This document shows positions 26,096-35,208 of a DNA stretch of 64,000 nucleotides, in pieces (the first letter of the stretch is position 1; every line of letters starts with the position of its first letter). The translations under genes and the position numbers were made by a program. A model generated the notes under the pieces. That model saw only the letters and a program-made list of their open reading frames with translations, did not search any database and had not been told where the DNA came from. The stretch is from Alphaproteobacteria bacterium (GTDB lineage: Bacteria > Pseudomonadota > Alphaproteobacteria > Reyranellales > Reyranellaceae), in assembly GCA_017307275.1 (NCBI GenBank), contig JAFKFK010000009.1, forward strand, positions 248,001-312,000. Direction: 5' to 3'.

Positions 26096-27239
26096 TGGCG
26101 AGGAGGGCCACAAGGCCAAGCGCCATCGCCGCCGCCGTGAGCATCAACGGTCCGCTCATTGTGACTTCGTACAGCGCCGCGCCGGCCAAGGGGCCGATGA
26201 TCCACGCGGCAGACATGGCCGCCTGAAGCTGCCCTGCGATCCTTCCCTGCCGATTGCCACTGCTCGCCAACGAGGCCCCCGCGGTCAATCCCGATTGGGT
26301 GGCTGCAAAGCCGATGCCCATCAAGCCGAAGGAGAGCATCAGCCAACCGAAACCGGACGCCATCAGACAGGCCGCGCTGGCCACACCGCAAACGACAAAG
26401 CCGGTCGACAGCAGCATGCCCGGCGACCATTTGAGCAGGCGCACGGCGAAGACCTGAAAGGCGAACGACGAAGTGGCGAAAGCCAAGCTGATGAGGGTCG
26501 CCTGCTGCACCGCCTCGATCGTATCGACCTTGAGGGTGTCCTGAATGTAGAAGGCGTTCGTCGCCTGCAGCCCCGCAAAGGCGAAGTGAAAGACGAAGGC
26601 GAGCGCCAGGTAGGGCGTGATCGTGCCGATGATCGCCGTTGGCGGAGATGTGCTCATCGCGGGCGTGGGCGGCAGGTCACGCAGCAGCGCGACGACAACG
26701 ATGGCGGTCAGCACCGTCACGAAACAGGCCACAAGAGGCGCCACGGCAAAGCCGCGCTCGACGAGGAGCGCCACCAGCACGGGACCGACGATCGTTCCCA
26801 AGCCGAAGGCGGCACCGACCATGGCCACACCGGCCGCCCGATCATGATGGCTAGTGATATCCGCCATGTAGGCAGTGGCCGCGGGCTGCACGCCGCCGCA
26901 AAGGAGGCCGTAGATCGTCCGCGCCCCGAGAAGAGCCAGGAAAGCGACGAAGACGTCGACATCTCCCTTCCTTAGGGTGAACAGGGCACCGAACAGCAAC
27001 AGGGACACGGCTGCGCCGGCCAATCCCCACAGGATTACCGGACGCCGCCCTCGCTCGTCGGCGGACCGGCCCCAGTACAACGAAGTAAGTACGAACAGCA
27101 AAGCCGACGAGGCGATGATAACGCCGACCTGGAATTCGCTGAGCCCGATGCTGCGGCCGAACAATCCCATGGTCGCGTGGATCGTCACATTGCCCAGTGT
27201 CATGACGAAAACAGCCAGAAGAACGACGATGGAAGTCAT
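26073..27239 (-). CDS. MFS transporter (12 TM)
   Basis: A 388-residue major facilitator with 12 predicted helices. LYWGRSADERGRRPVIL is motif A in the loop between helices 2 and 3, and AAFGLGTIVGPVLVALLVER resembles the antiporter motif C. Drug or metabolite export is likely, without a substrate clue. The start at 27239 has no visible Shine-Dalgarno; a small hairpin (CTTCGC-CCAA-GCGAAG at 27256-27271) lies in the leader. It converges with the hypothetical gene at 25544 with overlapping ends. Confidence 0.9.
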   Translation of the reverse strand: MTSIVVLLAVFVMTLGNVTIHATMGLFGRSIGLSEFQVGVIIASSALLFVLTSLYWGRSADERGRRPVILWGLAGAAVSLLLFGALFTLRKGDVDVFVAFLALLGARTIYGLLCGGVQPAATAYMADITSHHDRAAGVAMVGAAFGLGTIVGPVLVALLVERGFAVAPLVACFVTVLTAIVVVALLRDLPPTPAMSTSPPTAIIGTITPYLALAFVFHFAFAGLQATNAFYIQDTLKVDTIEAVQQATLISLAFATSSFAFQVFAVRLLKWSPGMLLSTGFVVCGVASAACLMASGFGWLMLSFGLMGIGFAATQSGLTAGASLASSGNRQGRIAGQLQAAMSAAWIIGPLAGAALYEVTMSGPLMLTAAAMALGLVALLAITVPRVA

Positions 27240-27341
27240 CGCGCGACTGTCGCCGCTTCGCCCAAGCGAAGTGAAATGACAAATGATTGCTCAGTGTTAC
27301 GGCCGATTACGCGGTGTTACAGGCGGGCACCGCGTGCCGCG

Positions 27342-28442
27342 TCATCCCCAAACGTCCTTCGCCACCTCGACGCAGCGTGCGAGCTTGGCCCACTGCTCCT
27401 GCTCAGCCAGCAGATTGCCTTCCTCCGTGCTGGCGAACCCGCATTGCGGCGACAGGCAGAGCTGGTCGAGGTCGGCGAACTTGGCCGCCTCGTCAAGGCG
27501 GCGCTTGAGCAGGTCCTTGTCCTCCAGTGCACCGGTCTTGGAGGTCATGATCCCGAGTACGGCGAGCTTATTCTTGGGGAGCATCCGCAGCGGCTCGAAA
27601 CCACCGGCGCGGTCGCTGTCGTATTCCATGAAATAGGCGTCGACGCCCATCTTGTTGAACAGCACGTCGGCCACCGGTTCGTAGCCGCCCTGCGCCATCC
27701 AGGTCGACCGGAAGTTGCCGCGGCAGAGATGCATGGAGATGGTCATGCCGGGCGTGCGGCCGGAAACGGCGGCGTTCACCAGATCGGCATAGATGTGGAG
27801 CAGCTTGTCGGGATCGTCGCCGCGGCCCCGCAGATAGTCGCGCTGCGCTGGGTCGCAGAGATAGGCAACGAAGACCTCGTCGAGCTGCAGGTAGGTACAG
27901 CCCGCCTCGCCGAAAGCGCGCACCGCCTTGGCGTAGGCCTTGCCGAGATCCTCGAAGAACGGCTCCATCTCCGGATAGACCGACCGCTCGATCGCCGCCC
28001 GGCCGCCGCGATAATGGAGCGCCGTCGGCGACGGAATGGTCATCTTCGGGACCGCCTTGGCGACCGACTTCAGGAACTTGAAGTGCTCGATCATCGGATG
28101 ATCGGTGAAGTCGATCTTGCCGTGGACGTGCAAGCCCTCGGCCTTGGTCTGGGTTCCCTTGAACTGCAGGCCCTGCGCCACGCTCACCAGCTCGACGCCA
28201 TCGAGGCCCGCCAGAAAATCGTAGTGCCACCAGGAGCGGCGGAACTCGCCGTCGGTCACGGCCTGCAGGCCGATCTCTTCCTGCCTGGCCACCAGTTTCC
28301 TGATCTCGGCATCCTCGACCGCCTTCAATTCAGCCGGCGTGATCTCGCCCGTGGCGCGCTTCGTGCGCGCGGCCTTGAGCGGCTGGGAGCGCAGGAGGCT
28401 ACCGACCTGGTCGGCGCGGAACGGCGGCTTGGTCCGTTTCAT
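27342..28442 (-). CDS. MetE-like cobalamin-independent methyltransferase (C-terminal-domain type)
   Basis: A 366-residue protein equal to the catalytic half of methionine synthase MetE. The zinc site is complete: His238 and Cys240 (SMHLCRGN), Glu273 (YFMEYDSD) and Cys334 (SPQCGF). DGEFRRSWWHYDF (64-76) is typical of short MetE paralogues that lack the N-terminal folate domain. It should transfer a methyl group to a thiol, but donor and acceptor are unknown. The ATG at 28442 overlaps the SDR stop (ATGA), and the SDR in turn overlaps a Rieske oxygenase gene, so the three act together. Confidence 0.88.
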   Translation of the reverse strand: MKRTKPPFRADQVGSLLRSQPLKAARTKRATGEITPAELKAVEDAEIRKLVARQEEIGLQAVTDGEFRRSWWHYDFLAGLDGVELVSVAQGLQFKGTQTKAEGLHVHGKIDFTDHPMIEHFKFLKSVAKAVPKMTIPSPTALHYRGGRAAIERSVYPEMEPFFEDLGKAYAKAVRAFGEAGCTYLQLDEVFVAYLCDPAQRDYLRGRGDDPDKLLHIYADLVNAAVSGRTPGMTISMHLCRGNFRSTWMAQGGYEPVADVLFNKMGVDAYFMEYDSDRAGGFEPLRMLPKNKLAVLGIMTSKTGALEDKDLLKRRLDEAAKFADLDQLCLSPQCGFASTEEGNLLAEQEQWAKLARCVEVAKDVWG

Positions 28443-29224
28443 AAGGCATACCCTCCATCGACCATGAGGGTCTGGCCCGTGATCCATCGCGCACGAGCCG
28501 ACGCCAGGAACACGACACCCTCGGCCACTTCTTCCGCCGTACCCAGCCGTTTCAGCGCCTTGGCCTGCCGCGACGCTTCGAGGAAACGCTCGTCGAAATC
28601 GCCGCGCTCGACCAGCGCATGGTAGAGCCCATCGGTGATTACGCCGACACCGACTGCATTGGCACGCACACCGAAACGGCCTTCTTCAGCAGCAATGGCT
28701 TTCACGATCTGCTCGATTGCGGCCTTGGGCGCGGCGCTCAAGATGTCCTTGGTGGCGTAGCGACGGATGGCCGGCGTCACGATCGCCGTGAAACTGCCCT
28801 TGGCGGTTCGCAAGTGGGGCAGAGCGGCTTGCACCAGGTGATAGCAACCGAAGGCATCGTGCTCCATCACCTCGCGGAAAGTCGCGGCCGGCTGCTGACT
28901 GACGAAGCGCATGGGAATGTAGGGACCGGCGGCATAGATCGCCGTGTGCACACCGCCGAAATGCTGGCCCGCCTCGTCGACGAACCGCTTCACCAAGGCT
29001 TCGTCGCGCAGATCGACCTGGCCGACATGGACTTCGCGGCCGGCGCGACGCACGCGAGCGGCTGTCTCTTCGGCGCCGGCGATGTTGCTGAAATAGTTGA
29101 GCGCGATATCGCAGCCGCGTTCGGCAAGTTGCAGCGCGATGGCCTGTCCGATCCCGCCTGATCCGCCGATCACGACGGCGCAGCCGCTCGACGGAAAGTC
29201 GGGCAGCCGGTCGGGGGCGGTCAC
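28439..29224 (-). CDS. Short-chain dehydrogenase/reductase family protein with an atypical active site
   Basis: A 261-residue SDR. The nucleotide-binding GGSGGIGQA is at about 20-28 and the C-terminal family signature WITGQTLMVDGGYAL is intact. The active site is not: where YxxxK is expected the sequence is SAAPK (Ser163 to Lys167), and Asp123 replaces the usual Asn. This is therefore a divergent or non-oxidoreductase SDR that may bind NAD(P) without classical catalysis. GTG at 29224 overlaps the Rieske stop (GTGA). Confidence 0.88.
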   Translation of the reverse strand: MTAPDRLPDFPSSGCAVVIGGSGGIGQAIALQLAERGCDIALNYFSNIAGAEETAARVRRAGREVHVGQVDLRDEALVKRFVDEAGQHFGGVHTAIYAAGPYIPMRFVSQQPAATFREVMEHDAFGCYHLVQAALPHLRTAKGSFTAIVTPAIRRYATKDILSAAPKAAIEQIVKAIAAEEGRFGVRANAVGVGVITDGLYHALVERGDFDERFLEASRQAKALKRLGTAEEVAEGVVFLASARARWITGQTLMVDGGYAL

Positions 29225-30378
29225 GCCGCGACGCCGAGGGCGCTGCGGATGGAGCTATGGAAGTGCACGAGCGACGGCTCGTTGCGGCCGTAGATCACTT
29301 CCTCCGTGGCGCCCGATTCGAAACCGATCTGCATGCGCTCGCCCAGCGGGAAGTCCTCTTCCATGACCGTGCGGATCGCAATGTCGCGGTTCTTCTCCCA
29401 GTAGGCCGCCGGCCTGGTACTGTCGGCCGGCATGTAGAGGGAGAATTCGACCTCGCAGCGGCCGGGATCGTCGCGATCCGGAAAGGCCCGCCAGATCTCG
29501 ATATGGTCGACCTGCCAGACGATGATGGTGTTAGGGAAGAGCTGGTAGATCGCAATCACATGCGGGCGGAAATTGCGCTCGCTTTCCGGGAGGGCCCGTA
29601 CACCATCGATGGAAGTGCGTGCCACGCACATGCGGCCGTGCCGGCCTGCCCCGTCGAACGTGCCGCAGTTCCCGATGAAGTAGGGCGCGATGGTTTTCCG
29701 ATGCAGATGCGGGATGTGATAGCCCTCGAGGAAGGTATCGACCGCGAACTTCCAGTTGATCCGCGGCGTCACGCGATCGACCGAAAACATCGGATAGGTG
29801 TTGAGTTCGAGCGCCGCGAAGTCCAGCGCCATCGCCCCCAGTGTCGTATCGACATCAATGTCGACGTTCTCGCCTTCCTGCACCGGCGTCGCGCGCATGA
29901 AGATCATGCCGTGCTTCTCGCCGACCGGCAGGCGCACGAGGCCGTGCGCACCGAGATCGAGACCGGCGAAGCCCACCTTGTCGGTCACGCCGAGCAGCTT
30001 GCCCTGCGAATCGTAGGTCCAGCCGTGATAGGGGCAGACGAAAGCGCGGGCATTGCCGCAGCCCTGCGCGACCGGCGCGCCGCGATGGCGGCAGATGTTG
30101 GCGAAGGCCCTCACCGCACCGTCGGCGCCGCGCGTCATCAGCACCGGCATACCAGCGACATCTTCCGTCACATAATCGCCCGGCTTAGGTAGCCGCGAAG
30201 AGAGACCCATGAAGAGCGGCAGGGCGCGGAACAGTGCATCACGCTCTCGCGTCGCCCGTTCTGCGCTCGAATAGGCGTCGACCTTGTTGCGGAACAGAGC
30301 GTCCGCAAGATCGGTGGTGCGGCCGTCGATATGGCCGAGTAGCCGGCTCCCGACGGCCAGTTGTTCATTACGGTCCAT
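29221..30378 (-). CDS. Rieske [2Fe-2S] aromatic-ring-hydroxylating oxygenase, alpha subunit
   Basis: A 385-residue Rieske non-haem iron oxygenase. The Rieske ligands are Cys96, His98, Cys115 and His118 (CRHRG, then CPYHGW). The mononuclear iron site is in the C-terminal half, His221 and His226 (FLEGYHIPHLH). It could hydroxylate a ring or carry out an O- or N-demethylation. No reductase or ferredoxin gene is beside it. First in a coupled trio with an SDR and a MetE-like methyltransferase. It lies 10 nt after gluQ on the same strand. Confidence 0.93.
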   Translation of the reverse strand: MDRNEQLAVGSRLLGHIDGRTTDLADALFRNKVDAYSSAERATRERDALFRALPLFMGLSSRLPKPGDYVTEDVAGMPVLMTRGADGAVRAFANICRHRGAPVAQGCGNARAFVCPYHGWTYDSQGKLLGVTDKVGFAGLDLGAHGLVRLPVGEKHGMIFMRATPVQEGENVDIDVDTTLGAMALDFAALELNTYPMFSVDRVTPRINWKFAVDTFLEGYHIPHLHRKTIAPYFIGNCGTFDGAGRHGRMCVARTSIDGVRALPESERNFRPHVIAIYQLFPNTIIVWQVDHIEIWRAFPDRDDPGRCEVEFSLYMPADSTRPAAYWEKNRDIAIRTVMEEDFPLGERMQIGFESGATEEVIYGRNEPSLVHFHSSIRSALGVAA

Positions 30379-30387
30379 CCCGGAATG

Positions 30388-31242
30388 TTATGCCTTCGAC
30401 GAGAAGGCAGCAATCAGCGCAAACACCTCGTCCGGCGTCTTACCGGCATCGCGTAGGGCACGGATGGTCAGGTCCCTGTCTCGCTTGGCGAAGCGACGGC
30501 CGTCGGAGTCGGTCAGCAGGCGATGATGCGCATATTGCGGTGCAGCGTAACCCAGCAGCCTTTGCAGCAGCCCGTGGACATGGGTCGAGGGCAACAGATC
30601 CTCGCCGCGTGTCACCAACGTGACGCCCTGCAGATGGTCGTCGACCGTGACAGCCAGGTGATAGCTGGTCGGCGTGTCCTTGCGGGCGATCACGAAGTCC
30701 CCCATCAGCAAGGGCTGCCCCTCGATACGCCCCTGCGTCTCGTCGACAAAAGAATAAGGCCCCGCCTGTTCGGCGGCACGGGCCGCATCGAGCCGCATGC
30801 AAAGCTCGTGACCGGCGGCAATGCGGCGACGGCGCTCCTCGTTCGGCAGCGAACGGCAGGTGCCGGGATAAAGCGGACCGTCGGGGCCATGGGGCGCGCT
30901 AGCGGCCGCAGCGATCTCGCGGGCGATGTCGGCGCGGGTACAGAAGCAAGGGTAGATCAGCCCGCGCGCATCGAGTTGGTCCAGCACCTTGCCGTAGTCG
31001 GCGAAATGGTCGGATTGCCGACGCACTTCGTCATCCCAATGAAGGCCCAACCAACGTAAATCCTCGAGGATGGCGGTCTCGTACTCACGACGGCAGCGAC
31101 GGATGTCGGTATCCTCGATGCGCACTAGGAAAGTCCCGCCGGCATCCCGCGCCCGCTGCCAGGCGATCCTGGCCGAATAAGCACTGCCGAGATGAAGTTC
31201 GCCTGTCGGGCTGGGGGCAAAACGCGTGACGATCGACATCAT
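30388..31242 (-). CDS. gluQ: Glutamyl-Q tRNA(Asp) synthetase
   Basis: A 284-residue truncated glutamyl-tRNA synthetase homologue lacking the anticodon-binding domain. It transfers glutamate to queuosine at position 34 of tRNA-Asp. The class I signature reads HLGS within RFAPSPTGELHLGSA, and the KMSKS equivalent is FAKRD. A zinc site is suggested by CFCTRAD and YPGTC. The start is either of two consecutive ATG codons (31242 or 31239). It is divergent from the glycosylase gene with a 45-nt gap. Confidence 0.95.
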   Translation of the reverse strand: MMSIVTRFAPSPTGELHLGSAYSARIAWQRARDAGGTFLVRIEDTDIRRCRREYETAILEDLRWLGLHWDDEVRRQSDHFADYGKVLDQLDARGLIYPCFCTRADIAREIAAAASAPHGPDGPLYPGTCRSLPNEERRRRIAAGHELCMRLDAARAAEQAGPYSFVDETQGRIEGQPLLMGDFVIARKDTPTSYHLAVTVDDHLQGVTLVTRGEDLLPSTHVHGLLQRLLGYAAPQYAHHRLLTDSDGRRFAKRDRDLTIRALRDAGKTPDEVFALIAAFSSKA

Positions 31243-31287
31243 CCGACGTTACAGCGCGCCCTCGCCGCGTGCTATGGCGGGTAGGCC

Positions 31288-31962
31288 ATGGCCAAAGTCG
31301 CGACCCGCATCGTTCTGGACAAGAAGACCCTCAAGAAGGCGCTGCGGGAGCTGGCGGATGCCGATGCCGACATCGCCCGTGCGCTTGAAGAGGCTGGTAC
31401 GCCGGAGTTGCGCGACATGCCGACCGGTTACGGCGGATTGATGCGGTCAATCGTCGGCCAGCAGGTCTCGGTACATGCCGCGCGCAGCATCTGGCTGCGG
31501 CTCGAGGCAGCGGTGCCGTCGATGGAGCCCGCAGCGTTCCTCGCGCAGACCGATGAGCAGCTTCGCGCCGTCGGCCTGTCCGGCGCCAAGATGAAGTACG
31601 GCCGCAGCCTCGCCACCGACATTGTGGAAGGCCGTATCGATTTCGCGTCACTGGACGATCTCGACGATGCGGCGGCCATCGCCATGCTGACCCAGGCCAA
31701 GGGCATTGGTCCTTGGACGGCGGAGATCTATCTGATGTTCGCGCACGGCCGACCCGACATCATGCCGGGCCTCGATCTCGGTCTGGTCGTAGCCGCGCAG
31801 CACCTCAAGAAGCTGCGTACGCGGCCGGACGCCAAACGGCTGCTCAAGATCGCCGAAGCCTGGCGTCCCTGGCGCAGCGCCGCTGCGCTGGTGCTCTGGC
31901 ACTATCGCCGCAACATGCCGGACTGGAGCGCCCGGGAAAAGAACGGGGAGAAGAAGAAGTGA
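31288..31962 (+). CDS. DNA-3-methyladenine glycosylase II (AlkA-type)
   Basis: A 224-residue HhH-GPD DNA glycosylase for removal of alkylated bases. The helix-hairpin-helix is LTQAKGIGPWTAEIYL (134-149) and the catalytic aspartate is Asp163 in MPGLDLGL. It lacks the N-terminal domain of E. coli AlkA, as many alphaproteobacterial versions do. It overlaps the next gene by GTGA. Confidence 0.93.
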   Translation: MAKVATRIVLDKKTLKKALRELADADADIARALEEAGTPELRDMPTGYGGLMRSIVGQQVSVHAARSIWLRLEAAVPSMEPAAFLAQTDEQLRAVGLSGAKMKYGRSLATDIVEGRIDFASLDDLDDAAAIAMLTQAKGIGPWTAEIYLMFAHGRPDIMPGLDLGLVVAAQHLKKLRTRPDAKRLLKIAEAWRPWRSAAALVLWHYRRNMPDWSAREKNGEKKK

Positions 31963-32624
31963 CCAAACTCGAAGGCCCCAGCCACGGCCCGCAAGGCGGC
32001 GGCAAGCCCAGACATCTCGTCGTGCTGCTGCACGGCTATGGCGCCGACGGCAACGACCTGATCGGTCTCGCACCGCTACTGGCCCAACTCATGCCCGACA
32101 CGGTGTTCCACGCGCCCAACGGGCCGCAGCCCTGCGAAGGCAATCCCTTCGGCTATCAGTGGTTCGGTATCTCCCGCCTCGATCCGGCGATTGCCCTCGC
32201 CGGCGTGCGCACCGCCGCGCCGCTGCTCGACGCCTATCTCGACGACACCATGGCGGCCTATGGGCTCGACGAATCCAAGACCGTGCTGGTGGGTTTCAGC
32301 CAGGGCACCATGATGGCCCTGCATGTCGGACTGCGGCGCAAGAAGCAACTCGCCGGCATCATCGGTTTCTCCGGCATGCTGGCCGGCGCCGAACTGTTGA
32401 AGTCTGAGTTGCAGAACAAGCCCCCGGTTCTGCTGATCCATGGCGACAGCGACGAGATGCTGCCGCATACGCTGACACAGCGCGCCGCCGAGGCGTTGAA
32501 GGGTGCAGGTATTGAGGTCGGCATGCATATTGCCCCCGGCGTCGGCCATAGCATCGACGAGACGGGCCTCCAGCTCGCCGCGCGCTTCCTCCTCAACGTC
32601 TTCGACCTGCCGGAGCCGAAATGA
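31959..32624 (+). CDS. Carboxylesterase / phospholipase (alpha/beta hydrolase)
   Basis: A 221-residue alpha/beta hydrolase of the carboxylesterase/lysophospholipase (YpfH, PF02230) family. The nucleophile is Ser114 in GFSQG, with Asp165 (HGDSDEMLP) and His197 (GVGHSI). LLHGYGADGNDL forms the oxyanion region. GTG at 31959 is within the glycosylase stop; its own stop overlaps the next gene (ATGA). A soluble cytoplasmic esterase; the substrate is unknown. Confidence 0.92.
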   Translation: MTKLEGPSHGPQGGGKPRHLVVLLHGYGADGNDLIGLAPLLAQLMPDTVFHAPNGPQPCEGNPFGYQWFGISRLDPAIALAGVRTAAPLLDAYLDDTMAAYGLDESKTVLVGFSQGTMMALHVGLRRKKQLAGIIGFSGMLAGAELLKSELQNKPPVLLIHGDSDEMLPHTLTQRAAEALKGAGIEVGMHIAPGVGHSIDETGLQLAARFLLNVFDLPEPK

Positions 32625-33853
32625 CCGCCCAGGAAATCGGGGGAACATGCAAGCCGGGCTTCGAGCGCGTCGCCGAAGCCTTCAAGGCGAACTTCGACAG
32701 CAAGGGCGAGATCGGCGCGTCGGTCTGCCTGACGGTCGGCGGCGAGACAGTCGTCGATCTTTGGGGCGGCACGGCCGACCAGAAGACCAACGCGCCGTGG
32801 ACACGCGATACGCTGTCCATCGTCTTCTCCTGCACCAAGGGCGCCACGGCGCTTTGCGCCCATGTGCTGGCCTCGCAGGGCAAGCTCGACCTCGATGCGC
32901 CGGTCCGCGAGGTGTGGCCGGAATTCGCGCAGCACGGCAAGGGGCACGTGACGACGCGCATGATGCTCGACCACTCCTCGGCCGTGCCTGCGGTGCGCGC
33001 CAAGGTAAAGGACGACGGTCCTTACGATTGGGATTACATGACGGCGCGTCTCGCCGACGAGGAGCCGTTCTGGCATCCCGGCACGCGCAACGGCTATCAC
33101 GGCTTCACCTTCGGCTGGACGGTCGGCGAGATGGTCCGCCGCGTCTCCGGCAAGTCGCTCGGCACGTTTTTCCGTGACGAGGTTGCTGGCCCGCTCGGCC
33201 TTGATTTCTGGATCGGCCTGCCCGAGGAGATGGAGCCGCGCGTCGCGCCCATCGTAGCGCATGTCTACAAGGCGGCCGATGCGGTGACGCCGTTCATGCG
33301 CGATCTTGCGACGAACAAGGAATCGATTCCCGCCCTGTTCTACTTCAACAACGGCGCCTGGCGCTCCGGCGGCGCCAACACGCGCGCCGGCCATGCCGCC
33401 GAGATCGGCGCGGCCAACGGCATCACCAACGCGCGCGGCCTTGCCGGCATGTACGCACCGCTGGCGAATGGCGGCGGAAAGCTCGTCGATGGCAAGACGC
33501 TCACCCGGATGGGCGAAGTTTCGATGGCGACGCACGACGATGCCACCCTGCGCATCCCGACGCGCTTTGCGCTGGGCTTCATGAAGTCGATGGACAACCG
33601 TAAGCGCAGCATGGCCGCCAAGCTGTGGGGCGAGGATTGCGACAGCGTGATCATGAGCAGTGCCGCCTTCGGCCATGTCGGCGCCGGCGGCTCGCTGGGC
33701 TTCGCCGATCCCACGGCCGGCCTGTCCTTCGGCTACACCATGAACCGCATGGGTCCGGGCCTGCTGATGAACGAGCGCGGCCAGTCGCTGGTCGACGCGG
33801 CCTATCTGTCGCTCGGCTACAAGAACAAGGATGGCGGGGTGTGGGTGAAGTGA
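32621..33853 (+). CDS. Serine hydrolase of the beta-lactamase/EstB family
   Basis: A 410-residue class C beta-lactamase-fold hydrolase. SxxK is Ser70-Cys-Thr-Lys73 (VFSCTKGA), and the C-terminal HVGAGGS matches the third motif region. No signal peptide is present, so it is a cytoplasmic esterase like EstB rather than a resistance beta-lactamase. It overlaps the preceding carboxylesterase by four bases, making a small hydrolase operon with the glycosylase. Confidence 0.92.
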   Translation: MTAQEIGGTCKPGFERVAEAFKANFDSKGEIGASVCLTVGGETVVDLWGGTADQKTNAPWTRDTLSIVFSCTKGATALCAHVLASQGKLDLDAPVREVWPEFAQHGKGHVTTRMMLDHSSAVPAVRAKVKDDGPYDWDYMTARLADEEPFWHPGTRNGYHGFTFGWTVGEMVRRVSGKSLGTFFRDEVAGPLGLDFWIGLPEEMEPRVAPIVAHVYKAADAVTPFMRDLATNKESIPALFYFNNGAWRSGGANTRAGHAAEIGAANGITNARGLAGMYAPLANGGGKLVDGKTLTRMGEVSMATHDDATLRIPTRFALGFMKSMDNRKRSMAAKLWGEDCDSVIMSSAAFGHVGAGGSLGFADPTAGLSFGYTMNRMGPGLLMNERGQSLVDAAYLSLGYKNKDGGVWVK

Positions 33854-33889
33854 CGCTTCGCGCAGCTTCGTGATCTTGGTCGCTCGTTC

Positions 33890-35152
33890 ATGATCCCCGT
33901 TTTCCGGCCGCTCAAGGACCCCGCCGTCGCCACCGTCTGGTCGGGGCTGGCCGCCTCGACCATCGGCGAAGACCTCTTCAGGGTTGCGGTCGTCTGGATC
34001 GCGGCGGAGCAGATCGGCAACGCTGCGGGCTACGTCAATGCCACGCAATATGCCGCCATGCTGGTGGTCGGCCTGTTGGGCGCCTCGGCCTTCGATCGCT
34101 GGCGCCCCGACCGCGCCATGATCGGCGCCAAATACGCCAGCGCCGTCATGGCGCTGCTGCCCGTGATCGGCTTCTACATCTGGGGCGTCTCGATCCCGCT
34201 GCTGGTGGTCTCGGTCATGGGGCTGGCCGGCCTGCGCATGGTGTTCACGCCCGCACTGCAATCGGCCGTGCCCGTGCTGGTGACGGACCGCAGCGCCATG
34301 CAGGCGATCAATGGCCTGTTCGACGCCACCTGGCGGCTCGCACGCCTGATCGGCCCCTTGATGGCGGCGATCCTCAACACGCTTCTGCCGGTGATCCACT
34401 TCCTGACGATCACCGCTGTCGGTTTCGTGTTGTCGGCCGTCGCGATCTGGGTGGTACGCGACCGCCTGATCGATCCCGCCAGCAAGCTGCGGCCGGGACG
34501 CGGCGGCTGGCGCGGCGCCTGGGATGCCTTGCTCGACGGCGCGCGGTTGATGCTGCGCGAGCGCACGACCGGCGCGCTGTTGCTGATCAATGCCTTCGCC
34601 AATGGGCCGTGGAGCGTGGCGCTGCAGCTCTGCATTGCCCTGATGGTGGTCGAGCACGACCCGCACATCTTTGGCTTTCACGGCCTCGCCTCGCTTGGCT
34701 TGATCGTCGGCAGTTGCGGCGTCGGCGACGTGCTGGGCAATTTGATTGCCGGCAGCGTACGTTTCCGTAGGCCGCTCTCCACCATGTTCCTGGGCTATGT
34801 CGCCATGGGCGCGGGCTTCGCGCTGATTGCGCTGGCCGCCTGGGGCCTCGACAACCCCTACAAGCTGCCGGCGATGATGGCGGCCGGCCTGGTCGCGGGG
34901 CTGGGCGCGCCGTTCTTCTTCATCCCAATGATCACCCGCATGCAGACGGTCTTCAAAGGCGCCGAGATCGCCCGCGTCTTTCGCCTGCGGCTCGCGATCA
35001 TGGCGGGCTCGATGCTGTTCTTCAATCTGGTGGCGACGCCGCTGTTCGACCTGATCGGCCCGACCCATACCGAGTTCTATCTCGGCCTGCTGCTGCTGGC
35101 CCTGGGAATGAGCGGCTACCTCTACTACCGGCGCCAGGAAAATAATCCCTAG
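33890..35152 (+). CDS. MFS transporter (MFS_3/enterobactin-exporter-like)
   Basis: A 420-residue major facilitator with about 12 helices, in the MFS_3 group (IGEDLFRVAVVWIAAEQ, VFTPALQSAVPVLV, AINGLFDATWRLARLIGP). The AINGL/RLIGP helix is the most recognisable part of this group. Export is likely; the substrate is unknown. It lies 36 nt after the serine hydrolase and ends about 100 nt before the carotenoid oxygenase. Confidence 0.9.
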   Translation: MIPVFRPLKDPAVATVWSGLAASTIGEDLFRVAVVWIAAEQIGNAAGYVNATQYAAMLVVGLLGASAFDRWRPDRAMIGAKYASAVMALLPVIGFYIWGVSIPLLVVSVMGLAGLRMVFTPALQSAVPVLVTDRSAMQAINGLFDATWRLARLIGPLMAAILNTLLPVIHFLTITAVGFVLSAVAIWVVRDRLIDPASKLRPGRGGWRGAWDALLDGARLMLRERTTGALLLINAFANGPWSVALQLCIALMVVEHDPHIFGFHGLASLGLIVGSCGVGDVLGNLIAGSVRFRRPLSTMFLGYVAMGAGFALIALAAWGLDNPYKLPAMMAAGLVAGLGAPFFFIPMITRMQTVFKGAEIARVFRLRLAIMAGSMLFFNLVATPLFDLIGPTHTEFYLGLLLLALGMSGYLYYRRQENNP

Positions 35153-35168
35153 ACCGCCTCTTGCGGGA

Positions 35169-35208
35169 AACGCTGTGTATTGATAGCGTCCGATAGATAC
35201 ACAGCGTT
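35169..35208. promoter_or_regulatory. Perfect 12-bp inverted repeat upstream of the carotenoid oxygenase gene
   Basis: AACGCTGTGTAT (35169-35180) and ATACACAGCGTT (35197-35208) are exact reverse complements separated by 16 nt (TGATAGCGTCCGATAG). The repeat ends 47 nt before the start codon. No T-run follows, so it is not an intrinsic terminator for the MFS gene. The size and position suit an operator for a dimeric regulator, for example of the TetR type, or two dimers; the regulator is not in the window. Confidence 0.65.

Noticed and set aside
32258..35068. 936-codon open frame on the minus strand, rich in His, Arg and Gln
   Set aside because: It lies antisense to three well-supported genes and has the composition expected of the reverse frame of GC-rich coding DNA.
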